This document shows, piece after piece, positions 35,160-45,900 of a stretch of 64,000 nt of DNA. The stretch is from the NCBI GenBank assembly GCA_964406465.1, contig CAYORT010000011.1, forward strand, positions 1 through 64,000, given 5' to 3'. The notes under the pieces were generated by a model. The model searched no databases, was not told the origin of the DNA, and saw nothing but the letters and a program-made list of their open reading frames with translations. Source of the stretch: JAHEZL01 sp964406465. GTDB lineage: Bacteria > Bacteroidota > Bacteroidia > Flavobacteriales_C > GCA-002722245. Position 1 is the stretch's first letter, and each line of letters opens with the position of its first letter. The position numbers and the translations under genes are program-made.

Positions 35160-36685
35160 TCTTGAACCAATATTCTAATTTGATTCCTAAGCCTTCTATT
35201 GTACGTTTCTAAAACCCAATTGAAATAGTTTTTAGTTGATTTAGATAAACAGGAGGTGTACAACTTAATTCTATGCTTGATACTATCTTGAAGCAAAATC
35301 TGCATTTCTTTAGCTTCTTCAAAATCTTTGGCATTGAGCTTAATGATCTCGGCATGATTGGCAATACAGTCATCTATAATTCTGTTGGGCTTAATACCCA
35401 TACTTAAAAACTCTTCATACATCTCTACCACCGGAAACTCTAACATATCCCATGAATTGACAAAACGTGCCTTTATTTCTTCAGGCATATTGTACATCAC
35501 CTCACGCTGACGCTCTAACTCATCGAAATATTCTTGTTCTAAATACTTATCGGGATGTTTAAATACATCTTGCCAATCAATAGCTTGTTCCCACAACCCA
35601 AAACGATGAACATTATTACCTAAATCGATAATGGAGAAGTTCTTTTTGTTTGGCAACACACGCGATCCTCGTCCGATCATTTGATGATACAACGTTAATG
35701 AACGCGTTGCCCTGTTCAACATAATTACTTCTACCGATGGTTCATCAAAACCTGTTGTTAAGATACCCACCGATGTTAAAACAGCATCTGGTGTATTTCT
35801 AAACCAATCTAATACTTCTCGTCTTTCTCTTTCACCAAAAGTACTATCTAAATGTTTTATATTTTGAATTCCTGCTTCTTTAAAGAAATCGTAAACCAAC
35901 CACGAAACTTGAATACCCGGATTAAAAATCAACACCTTCTTCCCTACCCCTCTTTCTTTGTAGGCACTTATCAACTTGAACTGCATGTCGTAACCCGAAT
36001 ACAATTTTTCTGAAGAACTTACAGTATAATCACCATTGATACCCACTTTCAATGAACCTAAATTAACATCATAAGTGTATGTGGATGGTTCACACAAATA
36101 CCCAGCTTCGATTAGTGCAGAAATAGAATCACCACAAATAAGTTCATGGTAATTGTCTTTTAAAGGCAAACTTTTATTAGAACTAAGAGGAGTTGCTGTA
36201 ACACCAAGCAATACCGACTGTTTATAATACTGAAAAATCTTTCTAAATGAGTTATTGTGCGCCTCATCCACAATCACCAAACCTATATCCTTTAAAAAAT
36301 CATCGTCTTCCATCAAACGATTGTTCAATGTTTCCACCATTGCTACGAAACAACCGTACTGTTCTTGATTTTCTACTTTTTTAACATCACTATTAATGAT
36401 GAAATTCTTAACACTAATATCATTTAATCGGTTGGAAGTTTGCTCTAAAAGCTCAACGCGATGCGTTAAAATCAACACTCGTTTCTTCTTGTCTTTGATA
36501 AAATGTTGAGTGATTTCGGCAAAAATAATGGTTTTACCGCCTCCTGTAGGAAGCTGATAGAGCAATTTAAAGTCGCTCGGACTATCATTTAACTTAGCAA
36601 CAATCTCATTTATAGCGCGCTCCTGGTAAGGATATAGCTTTCTTACTTCTTTGTTCGCTTCTACCGGAAATTCTGTGTTATCCAT
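35156..36685 (-). CDS. DEAD/DEAH-box superfamily 2 helicase
   Basis: 509 residues; ATG 36685 is preferred to the TTG just before it. N-terminal part: LYPYQERAINEIV (Q-like), motif I LPTGGGKT, LILTHRVELLEQ, DEAH box in LVIVDEAHNNSF, and VTATPLSS. C-terminal part: VLIFNPGIQVSWLVYDFF, ILTTGFDEPSVEVIMLNRAT and QMIGRGSRVLPNK. The pattern resembles the helicase subunit of type III restriction enzymes and phage-type ATP-dependent helicases (UvsW/SSL2 group), but no methylase or nuclease gene is adjacent. A helical C-terminal extension of about 120 residues is not recognised. It stands alone between convergent and divergent neighbours; role could be repair, RNA metabolism or defence. Confidence 0.85.
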   Translation of the reverse strand: MDNTEFPVEANKEVRKLYPYQERAINEIVAKLNDSPSDFKLLYQLPTGGGKTIIFAEITQHFIKDKKKRVLILTHRVELLEQTSNRLNDISVKNFIINSDVKKVENQEQYGCFVAMVETLNNRLMEDDDFLKDIGLVIVDEAHNNSFRKIFQYYKQSVLLGVTATPLSSNKSLPLKDNYHELICGDSISALIEAGYLCEPSTYTYDVNLGSLKVGINGDYTVSSSEKLYSGYDMQFKLISAYKERGVGKKVLIFNPGIQVSWLVYDFFKEAGIQNIKHLDSTFGERERREVLDWFRNTPDAVLTSVGILTTGFDEPSVEVIMLNRATRSLTLYHQMIGRGSRVLPNKKNFSIIDLGNNVHRFGLWEQAIDWQDVFKHPDKYLEQEYFDELERQREVMYNMPEEIKARFVNSWDMLEFPVVEMYEEFLSMGIKPNRIIDDCIANHAEIIKLNAKDFEEAKEMQILLQDSIKHRIKLYTSCLSKSTKNYFNWVLETYNRRLRNQIRILVQD

Positions 36686-36851
36686 CAAATACTATTAATC
36701 CGCAAAAGTACAATGTTAATCACGGTATTCCCAAATATTATTAAATTTAATTTTCAGAAAAAATTTAATGATATAATAGTGGAAATTTTAGTCAATAAAA
36801 TTTAAACTTTATATATTAGAACCCCAATTAAAAAAATAAACTGTTAACTGC

Positions 36852-38762
36852 ATGGCTACAAGAATTAGAACTTTCGAAGATTACCAAAGAGAATACAAAA
36901 AAAGTGTTGATCAACCTGAAGCTTTTTGGGCTGAGCAAGCTGAATCTTTTGTTTGGAAAAAGAAATGGGACAAAGTGCTCAATTGGAATTTCAAAGAGCC
37001 AAAAGTAGAATGGTTCGTGAATGGTAAATTAAACATTACTGAAAATGCTTTAGACCGCCATCTAGCAACCCGCGCTAATCAAGTAGCAATTCTGTGGGAA
37101 CCTAATGAACCAAGTGAGGCTGCAGTTAAAATCACTTATAAAGAATTACACGAAAAAGTTTGTCAATTTGCCAATGTGTTGAAAGCACATGGAGTTAAAA
37201 AAGGAGATAGAGTTTGCTTATATATGCCAATGGTTCCTGAGTTGGCCATTGCCTGCTTGGCTTCTGCTCGTTTAGGTGCTATCCATTCTGTTGTATTTGC
37301 TGGTTTCTCTGCAAATGCCTTAGCTGATAGAATCAACGACGCTAAAGCAACAGTGGTTGTAACTTCTGATGGAAACCCTCGTGGCGCTAAAGCAATTGCT
37401 GTTAAAGCGGTTGTTGATGAAGCGCTAAAAACTTGTCCAATCGTGACTTCTCAAATCGTTTTCAAAAGAACAAATACTCCAGTAGAAATGGTTAGCGGAC
37501 GAGATTTCTGGTGGCATGAAGAAATGGCAAAGCAAGGCACTTCTTGTGAAGCTGTTGAGGTGGATTCTGAAGATCCTTTATTTATCCTTTATACTTCTGG
37601 TTCAACCGGTCAACCAAAAGGTGTTGTGCACACCACTGGTGGTTACATGGTGTACACCGATTATACATTTAGAAATGCTTTCCAATATGAAGAAGGTGAA
37701 ATTTACTGGTGTACAGCAGATATAGGTTGGATTACCGGACACTCATACATTGTTTACGGACCATTACTAGCGGGTGCCACTTCAATTATGTTTGAAGGTG
37801 TACCTACCTACCCAGATGCAGGCCGTTTCTGGGAAGTTTGTCAGAAACACAAAGTGAACATTTTCTACACTGCGCCTACTGCAATTCGTGCTTTGATGGC
37901 GTTTGGTGATGATGTTCCTAAAAAATACGATTTAAGTTCATTGAGAGCTTTAGGTTCTGTAGGTGAGCCAATCAACTTAGAAGCTTGGGAATGGTATTTC
38001 AAAAATGTAGGAAATGAAAAATGTCCGATTGTGGATACCTACTGGCAAACAGAAACTGGCGGATTCATGATTGCGCCAATGGCTGGTGTTACCAAAGAAA
38101 AAGCAACATATGCTACTTTACCAATGCCTGGTATTCAGCCAATTTTAGTTGATGCCGAAGGCAAAGAAATCGTTGGAAATGATGTTGAAGGTAACTTATG
38201 TATCAAATTTCCATGGCCTTCAATCATTCGCACCACTTACGGTGATCATGAAAGATGCAGAACAACTTATTTCTCTACTTACGAAGATAAATACTTCACG
38301 GGTGACGGCTGTAAGAGAGATGAAAATGGATATTATAGAATTACTGGTCGTGTAGACGACGTTATCAACGTAAGCGGCCACCGTATGGGTACTGCAGAGG
38401 TTGAAAACGCATTGAACGAACACCCTAAAGTAATTGAATCTGCAGTGGTTGGTTATCCTCATGAAATTAAAGGTCAAGGTATCTACGCATATGTGATTTG
38501 CGAAGAGAAAATCGACAATGAAGATGCCTTCCGCAAAGAAGTATTAGATATCGTGACTAAGATTATTGGTCCGATTGCAAAACCAGATAAAATTCAAATT
38601 GTACCAGGCTTGCCTAAAACGCGTTCTGGAAAAATTATGAGAAGAATCCTTAGAAAGGTTGCCGAAGGTGATGTTTCTAACTTGGGAGACACTTCAACTT
38701 TACTTGATCCATCAGTTGTTGACAGCATCATCAAAGGCGCTTTGGTGCCAGTAAAAGCTTAG
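36852..38762 (+). CDS. acs: Acetyl-CoA synthetase (AMP-forming)
   Basis: 636 residues, standard length. Activates acetate with ATP and CoA through acetyl-AMP, giving acetyl-CoA for growth on or recovery of acetate. Motifs: P-loop YTSGSTGQPKGVVHT, WWCTADIGWITGHSYIVYGPL-type substrate region (here EIYWCTADIGWITGHSYIVYGP), DTYWQTETGGFMI, YFTGDGCKRDENGYYRITGRVDDVINVSGHRMGTAEVE hinge with the domain-rotation Asp, and the C-terminal lysine motif PKTRSGKIMRRILR, the known site of regulatory acetylation in this family. Its own terminator follows at 38781-38810. It is monocistronic, 163 bases from the divergent helicase start. Confidence 0.98.
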   Translation: MATRIRTFEDYQREYKKSVDQPEAFWAEQAESFVWKKKWDKVLNWNFKEPKVEWFVNGKLNITENALDRHLATRANQVAILWEPNEPSEAAVKITYKELHEKVCQFANVLKAHGVKKGDRVCLYMPMVPELAIACLASARLGAIHSVVFAGFSANALADRINDAKATVVVTSDGNPRGAKAIAVKAVVDEALKTCPIVTSQIVFKRTNTPVEMVSGRDFWWHEEMAKQGTSCEAVEVDSEDPLFILYTSGSTGQPKGVVHTTGGYMVYTDYTFRNAFQYEEGEIYWCTADIGWITGHSYIVYGPLLAGATSIMFEGVPTYPDAGRFWEVCQKHKVNIFYTAPTAIRALMAFGDDVPKKYDLSSLRALGSVGEPINLEAWEWYFKNVGNEKCPIVDTYWQTETGGFMIAPMAGVTKEKATYATLPMPGIQPILVDAEGKEIVGNDVEGNLCIKFPWPSIIRTTYGDHERCRTTYFSTYEDKYFTGDGCKRDENGYYRITGRVDDVINVSGHRMGTAEVENALNEHPKVIESAVVGYPHEIKGQGIYAYVICEEKIDNEDAFRKEVLDIVTKIIGPIAKPDKIQIVPGLPKTRSGKIMRRILRKVAEGDVSNLGDTSTLLDPSVVDSIIKGALVPVKA

Positions 38763-38780
38763 TCGATTAACACAATAAAA

Positions 38781-38810
38781 AAATCCCCGTTAGCACACTA
38801 ACGGGGATTT
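38781..38810. terminator. Bidirectional terminator between acs and the J-domain gene
   Basis: AAATCCCCGTTAG (38781-38793) and CTAACGGGGATTT (38798-38810) form a 13-bp perfect stem with loop CACA, with A-run before and T-run after, so it works on both strands for the two convergent genes. Confidence 0.93.
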
Positions 38811-38830
38811 TTATTTTTATTCAAATGCAA

Positions 38831-39277
38831 TTAAACAGCGTTCGCACTTCTCACATTTCGATATAAAAATGATGTGAAAATATGTCGGCGTGCATAACGC
38901 GGTTGCGAATCAGAATTCACCAATCTGGTAAAGATCAATTTAGGCACTCCAAAGTACTCGTATGAACTTCCATCTGTAAATTCAACAGTAAGTATTTGTT
39001 TGGCGTATTTAAAATCTTGTATTCCGCAAGTAGTAATAGTTTGAGTATACACTTCTTTGGTTTGCTCGATGGTTTCGGGAGCAATACTTACTAAGAAATG
39101 ATAGGCTTCAATATACAATTTACTTCTTTGTTCGGCTTGTTCTTTTAGCACCTCATCGTCGTGAAACTTATCGGGGTGCCAGTTTTTCATCGCTGTTCGA
39201 TAAACAGATTTAAGCTCATTTAAATCGGTGTCTTTTGTTACACCAAATAGCTGACGGTATTCTTCGATTTTCTTCAT
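38831..39277 (-). CDS. J-domain protein with C-terminal KTSC-like domain
   Basis: 148 residues from ATG 39277 (the upstream in-frame start adds six residues). The N-terminal 65 residues are a J domain with the invariant HPD in TAMKNWHPDKFHDDEVLKEQ, which stimulates Hsp70 ATPase. After a helical linker, the C-terminal part DFKYAKQILTVEFTDGSSYEYFGVPKLIFTRLVNSDSQPRYARRHI matches the KTSC domain pattern (strand, F-x-x-G-x-x-Y-x-Y, VP, helix, small-residue turn). KTSC domains are found alone or fused to nuclease and J domains; their function is not firmly known, possibly nucleic acid binding. It lies upstream of the shared terminator with acs and 37 bases downstream of clpS. Confidence 0.85.
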   Translation of the reverse strand: MKKIEEYRQLFGVTKDTDLNELKSVYRTAMKNWHPDKFHDDEVLKEQAEQRSKLYIEAYHFLVSIAPETIEQTKEVYTQTITTCGIQDFKYAKQILTVEFTDGSSYEYFGVPKLIFTRLVNSDSQPRYARRHIFTSFLYRNVRSANAV

Positions 39278-39314
39278 AAGAGCGCGAAGATACACTTTTA
39301 TTGTTATCGTGATG

Positions 39315-39605
39315 TTATTCTATTTTGGCACTCAGCCCCTTATCAAGAAGGGCTGTACACATTGGTTCAAGCGTTTCGTAATCGGCTCTTTTCACCGAAC
39401 ATTTGCCTTTGTAGTGAATCAACATGGTACATTGTTCGGCTTGAATTTCTTCGTGCTCACAAATTTCGATCAAACATCTAATCACATGATCAAAGGTATT
39501 CACATCATCGTTGTAAATGATTAAATCTAGAATTGGCGCTTCTTCTACCAATACATCTAAATCAAGCTGCTCTTGTGTTTGTATTTCAAAACGAATTGAA
39601 TTCAT
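39315..39605 (-). CDS. clpS: ATP-dependent Clp protease adaptor ClpS
   Basis: 96 residues, the length of ClpS, which delivers N-degron proteins to ClpAP/ClpCP. The core LDLIIYNDDVNTFDHVIRCLIEICEHEEIQAEQCTMLIHYKGKCSVKRADYETLEPMCTALLDKGLSAKIE contains the signature YNDDVNTFDHV (Asn-Asp of the residue-binding pocket) and the conserved IHxxGK segment. ATG 39605 follows AT-rich DNA. The J-domain/KTSC gene is 37 bases downstream on the same strand, so a quality-control unit of adaptor and co-chaperone is plausible. The 22-codon peptide unit upstream ends at its own terminator, isolating clpS transcription from it. Confidence 0.95.
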   Translation of the reverse strand: MNSIRFEIQTQEQLDLDVLVEEAPILDLIIYNDDVNTFDHVIRCLIEICEHEEIQAEQCTMLIHYKGKCSVKRADYETLEPMCTALLDKGLSAKIE

Positions 39606-39635
39606 TGAAGCAAAAATAGGGAAAGAAAAAATATC

Positions 39636-39672
39636 AAAAAAAACATTGCCCCGAATTAGATTCGAGGCAATG
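39636..39672 (-). terminator. Terminator of the small peptide unit
   Basis: CATTGCC-C-CGAAT, loop TAG, ATTCG-A-GGCAATG (39644-39672); in minus-strand RNA the central pair is a U-G wobble. It is followed on that strand by eight U residues (A8 at 39636-39643), a strong intrinsic terminator 22 bases after the stop of the 22-codon ORF. Confidence 0.85.
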
Positions 39673-39694
39673 CAACTTCATTTTACATTTTATG

Positions 39695-39763
39695 TTAACT
39701 CCCAATCATGACAAGAATTAACACCAATGAGAACAAAGCGTAAATAAAAGGTTCTAGACGCAT
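39695..39763 (-). CDS. 22-residue single-helix membrane peptide
   Basis: ATG 39763 opens a 22-residue frame whose product starts MRLEPFIYALFSLVLILVMI and ends GS: an Arg-Leu-Glu-Pro head and one hydrophobic helix of about 15 residues. It is followed after 22 bases by a strong intrinsic terminator, and about 138 bases of non-coding DNA precede it, so it looks like an independent short transcript rather than a shadow. It could be a subunit-stabilising microprotein like those attached to oxidases or transporters, a toxin of the small hydrophobic type, or an accidental frame within a small RNA. I do not recognise a family. Confidence 0.5.
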   Translation of the reverse strand: MRLEPFIYALFSLVLILVMIGS

Positions 39764-39799
39764 AGTTGTTGTTTTAGGTTAAGTCTAGGAAACACTTAA

Positions 39800-39824
39800 T
39801 TGTTATAATGGTGAGTTATAACAA
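39800..39824. promoter_or_regulatory. Inverted repeat upstream of the small peptide unit
   Basis: TTGTTATAA (39800-39808) and TTATAACAA (39816-39824) are perfect 9-base inverted repeats with a 7-base spacer, 36 bases upstream of the 22-codon ORF start. It could be an operator or a leader hairpin. Minus-strand TATCTTGA at about 39837-39830 is a loose match to the -7 box. Confidence 0.45.
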
Positions 39825-39901
39825 CGTCAAGATAGGACGAATTGATATCGCAACCAAAATATTTTTATTAAGATTATTACTTTTTGATTGTGAATAAGAT
39901 G

Positions 39902-42900
39902 CTACTTCTTAAGCAGTTCTAAGGCCTTCTCAACAGATATTTTTTCTTTCCCTTGATATGCCACCAAGAAAGCATCTTTTAAACCTGCGGCAATCACCTG
40001 ATCTTTTAGCTTGCGCGCATCTTCTACGTTCGTAAAGTTACCTACGTTGAAAATCGTAATTCCATTTACATCTTTATAATATTCTACTTTAGAAGGAAGA
40101 TTAAAGAATAAAGTTGTTGTCTCTACTGGCACTTCTTTAGCGAAAGCTCCCACTTGAACTTTAAATACTATCCCTCCCGCATTTGCTGCATTATTTGCAG
40201 TTGTTGTATTGGCTGTGCTAGTGGCATTATTGGTTGCTGCAATAGTAGCAGTATTTGCTTGCGCATCAGCAACGGCAATCCTTTGTCCGTTCTTATAAGC
40301 TGTTACAAATGCATCACCAATTCCAGCTGCATTAATTTCTGCTTTTCGTTTATTTGCAGCCTCAATATTATCGTATTTACCTACAGAATACCTTAGTAAC
40401 CCATTGGCTGTTCTCTCTACATTGAGTGGCTGCATATCGTAAATACTACCCTTTTTAATTTCTTTACTAAACACCCCAATTTGAACGGTGTAAAACACTT
40501 TATCAGATGAGGTTACTTCTGAACTTTCTGCCCTATTTGCATTAGCTTCTACCGCGTTAACAACATTATTTACAGGATTTTTAACCTCCACTTTGTTCAT
40601 TGCTTCTACCTCTCTTGCTTCAATCACTTGCAATGCATTTTGTTGTTTTATATCGGCTTTTGCTGTGACTTGATCGGCCTGATCCATAGATATTCTCTTA
40701 CCATTATAGTAAGGAACAACAAAAGCATCGGGATAGCCCATCTGACGAATTTTGTCTTTAGCTATCGTAGCAGCTTTAAATGAACGGAAAGTACCTGCCG
40801 TATAGCGTATAAAGCCCATTGGCGTTTTCTCTCCATACAGAGGAGAAATACCTTTAAATAAATCTTGAGGAATCGGATTTCTAAAAGCACCTACTTGCAC
40901 TGTGTAAATTAAACCATCAGGAAGCGGCGCATCAACCGGAATTGGCTGTGCTGCAGAATAAACTACATCTGATTTTATTTCAAACTGATCTTTAACCACT
41001 GCCCCTTGAACATCATTCGCTTTTTCACCAAAAAGAGGCGAGTTGTTAACGTCAATTTTTGTAACTGCTACATTATTATTTTTAGGCTGATCGCCAGGTT
41101 GTTTGGCGGTAGTTGCTGCAGTACTTGTAGCAGCAACATCTTTATCGGTTTTCTCTTTGTAATTAACAAAAACATCTGTTTGGGCATTCTTATCGCTTGC
41201 TTTATTTTGCACTTCATTTGCCACCTGAGGATTTAAACTTTGTAAGTAAATTTTAGCTTCTTCTCTTTTCGCTTTAGCTTCCAACCTTGAATTATCAATC
41301 AGCTGAGCCGACTGCAACGCTTGTTCTTCCTTTTGATTGGCAAGTTTTCTCAATCTTTCGGCTTCATCTACTTTACCATTTGCAAGAGCCTGCTCTGATT
41401 GCACTTGATAATTTTTAGCTTCCTTCTTCAACTGAGCATATTTTTCAATTTCACTTGAAATCTCTTTTTCCATGTCTTGTGCTTCCTTCAACATGGTGTT
41501 GTATTCTTTGGTAGCTTCGGGTGCCTTTTTGTTAGCATTTACCGCAACTGCATTGGTTGAATTGGTAGTACTTTTAGCTGTATCCACTTTTGCGACTTCA
41601 GTAACTACGGGCTTATTCTCCTTAATAGCTAATATTTGTTGCTGTTTAACTATCGCTTGTTTTTTCAATTCGTCGGCATGATTTAGAGTTGCCGTAGCAA
41701 TAGTTAAATCTTTGCTCGAGGCAGCTTCAATCTCCTTTTCTTTTGATTGTGCTATTAAGGCATTAACCTCTTTTTGAAGCTTAATAACTTCATCTTTTTG
41801 CTGAGCTGTTAAGTTGTTATTTTGAACAACGTTGATTCTATTTTGATTTTGGTCTAATGCAATCTGGTTGTTTCTAACATCATCTTTAATCTCCACGTTC
41901 TTCGCCTTTAAAGAATCGGCCGGAGTCATCTTCGCTACCTTAGGAGCATCGTCGGTTTTTCCTTCGAGAACTTTTCTTTGCATATCCAAAGCGGCTGTTT
42001 CAACTGAATTTGCCTGATTATTCAAATCTGTTTGTCCGGCAAAAGACTTTGTCTTTTTTGCCTTTAATCTTAGCTCCTCTGCTTTCTTGAATTGCTCATC
42101 AGCAGTTTGTAATTCTTTGCTTTGTTTATCGGTAAGAACTATTTCTTTCTTTGCAACAGCATCTTGAATTTTTGTTTTATTAGCTTCACTTTCGGTTTTA
42201 TTCAACTCTGCTCTCTTCGCCATTGCTTGCTTCATCTTGGCTCTTCCCAACTTAATTTTTTTAACCGATTCCTTGTTTAATTTTTTTGCTTGAGATTTCT
42301 TTTCACTCGCTGCGGCTTGTTGCTTGAGTGCCTGTGCTTCTTCATAATTTTTAGCAGCATCTTCTTCTAAAGTGTTCACCGCAGATAATGCCGTTTGAAC
42401 TTGTTCATCTTTGCTGTACACATGATCTGTAGGAGTTACCCCAAAAGCTTCATTTACTTTACTTGCTGTTGGTTTATCTTTAAAAGCGACCTCTTTAGTA
42501 GCTGTATCTGATTTAACCGTTCTGCTCTGATTGTCGACTACTACTGGGCTTTGCGAAATTCCCTTGAGAATCTCCTGCTGCTTAGCAATAACTTCACTTT
42601 CCTTTTGATTTGCTTCATTAATTATTATAACTTTCTCTTTAAAATCTTTTGCTGTTTTTATCTTTTCACGCACCACTAATGCCTTTAACCAATTGTTTTC
42701 TATCTCGGTAAGCTTGGCCGCATCGACTTTTAATTTCCCTTCGCCAATTGCCTTATTAATGCTTGCTTGATTTAAATCGTATTGAGCACGATTGGCCAAG
42801 AAGTAATTATCGGCGGCAACCAGCTCTTTTTCTTGAGCTTGTTTTTCAAGATCTGCTATCTCTTTGTTCAGTTTCTTTTTTTCTTCTAAGTTCGTTGAAG

Positions 42901-45900
42901 CCGCTTCTAATTCCCTCTTTTGTTCGGCTTGAGACATTAAATTTAAGGCCTGATTTTCGGCTACTTTAGCATTATTGGTATGGCTTTTAACCGAAGCATC
43001 TTCGCTCACTGCAACTGCGCCTTGCGGCTTTATTCCAAATGAGCTGAAAGCTGCTGCTGACAACTCTTCTTTACCTGCATTTTCTGCCTTAAAATTAGGC
43101 GGAAAAATATCTTTGGCTTTTACCGTATCCTTCTTTACTGTTTGCGCATTATTTGTGTTTGCAGCAGCAACCGCATTTTGTGTAGCTTGACTGGTATTAT
43201 TTGCTGTTGCTGTTGCATTAGAACCATTGCTTGTTTGATTATTGTTACTGCTAGTTGTATTGGTTTGGGCGCTAGCATTTGCAGCTGGGTTAGATGCAGC
43301 TGTAGATTGATTGGTATTCGATACTGATTGACTTGCGTTTGCAGCCGCTAGGTTTGTATTGTTTGCAGCTTGATTGCTATTAGGCAGAGCTTGCGTGTAA
43401 GATTGCACCGAAGCAATTCTTTTTTCATCAACTTTATTGGGTGCTGCTGCTATTTGCTGTGGAGTAAGTTTAGACTCTTCCTTAATCTTGTTAGCATTTG
43501 CCAAATAATTTAGTATCTCCTTATTTTTCTTTTCTTCCTCAACTTTCAATTCATCAATTCTTTTTTGAGCTTGTGCCTTTGCATTTTCCGATTTAGCCGA
43601 CTTCAACGCGCCTTCCATTATCACCTGCTCTTGCTTATTCGAATTCACCAAATCGAGAGTCATGGCTGCCTTCTGCATCTCATCATTGTACTTCTCTGCG
43701 GGAGTGCTTTTCTTGCCAACGGTATCTAATTTAGCCAAAGTTGCACTTACATCCTCTTTCGTATTAGGCACAGATTTGGTGCTGTTAGATGTAGCGTTAC
43801 TGCTATTATTTGAAGCAGTAGTAGCTGATGCTGTTTGTGCCTTATTCGCTGCTGCCTGCTTTTTTCTTTCTGCTTCTAAAACAGCTACATCTTGCTGTTT
43901 AACTTCGTTTACTTTTTGCTGTAAATCTGCAACCACTTGTGTTTCTGTTGACTCAGGTGTTTCCGACTTAATAGCTGCCAACTGAGCTTCGGCTATCATT
44001 CTATCTGACTGACGAGCGGCCAACTCCTCCTTTGTTTCATTGAGTTGCAGAGTTAGCTCATCTTTAATTTGCTGATTTTTCGTTGCATCAATCTGCTTTT
44101 TCAAATTCTTTTGATCGGCCTCTATCGTTTTAATGGCTTGATCTATTTTTTGAATTTCTACTTCAGTACTTTTGATTTCTTGTTCCTTATTCGACTTAGT
44201 AGCAGCAAGCGATTGCTCCATGCTCACCTCCCCACTTTGCGAATTTCGTTCTTGAATTTCTTCGAGTTTTTTTCGCTGTTCTTCCAACTTCACAATTGCC
44301 TTATCTGAATTCTTGGTTTCAACCGCTTCCTTAATCACATCAGCATACTGTTTCGCCGCAGCTGCTTCTTCCTGCTTGTTTTGCATTTCGAGTTTCTTCT
44401 GCTCGGCATAATGCTCGGTGATACTCGCCTCCTTGGCTTTTCTGCGCAACTCTTTAACCTTATTGTCTATATCGGCCTGTATCTTCTTCTTTTCCTCCGC
44501 ATTGCTGGTTTGATTCATTTGTCGGGTTAAATCAACAATTTCTTGCTTGGCTTCATTGGCTTCATCATTCTTTACCCTATAAACATAGTCTGCAGCCTCT
44601 GCTTCTTCTTTTAATTTATTGTATTCCTTTTCTAAATCAAGTGCGTCATCATAAGCTTCGCTAACCATTGAGGTACTGGTAACTTCTTTTTTGTCTTCTT
44701 TTACAGTATTGGCCGAGTTTGCCGCATTGGTATTGGATGTAGTGCTTGAGTTAGAAGTCGCGCTACTATTATTGGCTGATGTCTCTGTTTTCTTCACCAC
44801 CGGTAGCGTATTGAAACCTACATCCTTATTTGTGTTCACATCCAAAGAAGCACCCTTTCTATAAATTTCATTAAATGCAACTTCATCAACCATCGACTGC
44901 ATAACATTGGTAAGGGCCATCGTCTCAGTAGGAGATTTTTTAAGTTGAATTTTTTGATTAACGATTGGCGCTACTTTCTTAGCCGGCAATACCACAATCT
45001 CCTCATGCGCAGCATAACCGTTTGCCTGCACACTAAATTTGTATTTTGAGTTTGAAGCTAAAGTCATGGTGTAAGTACCCGACTTTTCATTCGACTTAAA
45101 CACCCCCACCAACTCACCATTTTCTGAATTGGTGACAGTAATAGTGGCATTTCTTTGTTTGTTACCTTCAACTAAAATCTCGCCTTTTATGATGGTATTT
45201 TCTACTCTGTCTTTAGCAGGTAGTATTTTATAAACCGTTATTTCACCTTTTGCACTTGCTCGCGATGAAGAAAAATAAGCCACATTTTCCCCCATATCTG
45301 TAACATACAAAATATCATCATCTGGCGAATTTACTGCAAACCCCATATTTACCGCTGGTCCCCAAAGCATAGTATTGGTATCTAATTCACAGCGAAAAAT
45401 ATCATAACCACCTAAACTATTATGACCTTTGGAAGCAAAATACAAAACCCTTCCATTGGGATGTAAATAAGGATAATCCTCATCAAATGGCGTATTTATG
45501 GCTGGCCCAACATTGAGTGGAGCACTTTTGGTGTTATCTGCAAATAACACCACTTTATAAATATCCTTACCTGCTTCACCTTTCTCTCCATAACTTGAAA
45601 AATAAACTTCTTTAACACGCGGACTATGAACTATATAGGTTGTTTCATTTAATTTCTTGTCGAGTTTAGTTTTAAACTCATCCGACTTAACAATCACTTT
45701 TCTGTCTATGGCAGCTAAATCGTAGGCGTAATAGAAATCGGCTCGCGAAACTTCTTTCTTACTTAATACATGAATTGACTGAATATCTTGAATAACCGAT
45801 TTACCTTCCTCACATTGTTTGATAAGCTGACTAACATCGTACTCCTTAAGCAATTTAACTGGAGCTCTCGACTTAAATGAATTGTAAGCCTCAATGGCAA

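Noticed and set aside
35156..36685. Helicase as part of a restriction or other defence system
   Set aside because: Motifs are compatible with a type III restriction subunit, but no methylase, nuclease or other defence gene is adjacent.
43662..43985. 107-codon open frame opposite the giant coiled-coil gene
   Set aside because: The coiled-coil codon pattern leaves long antisense frames; product is a low-complexity Ala/Cys/Ser/Leu string.
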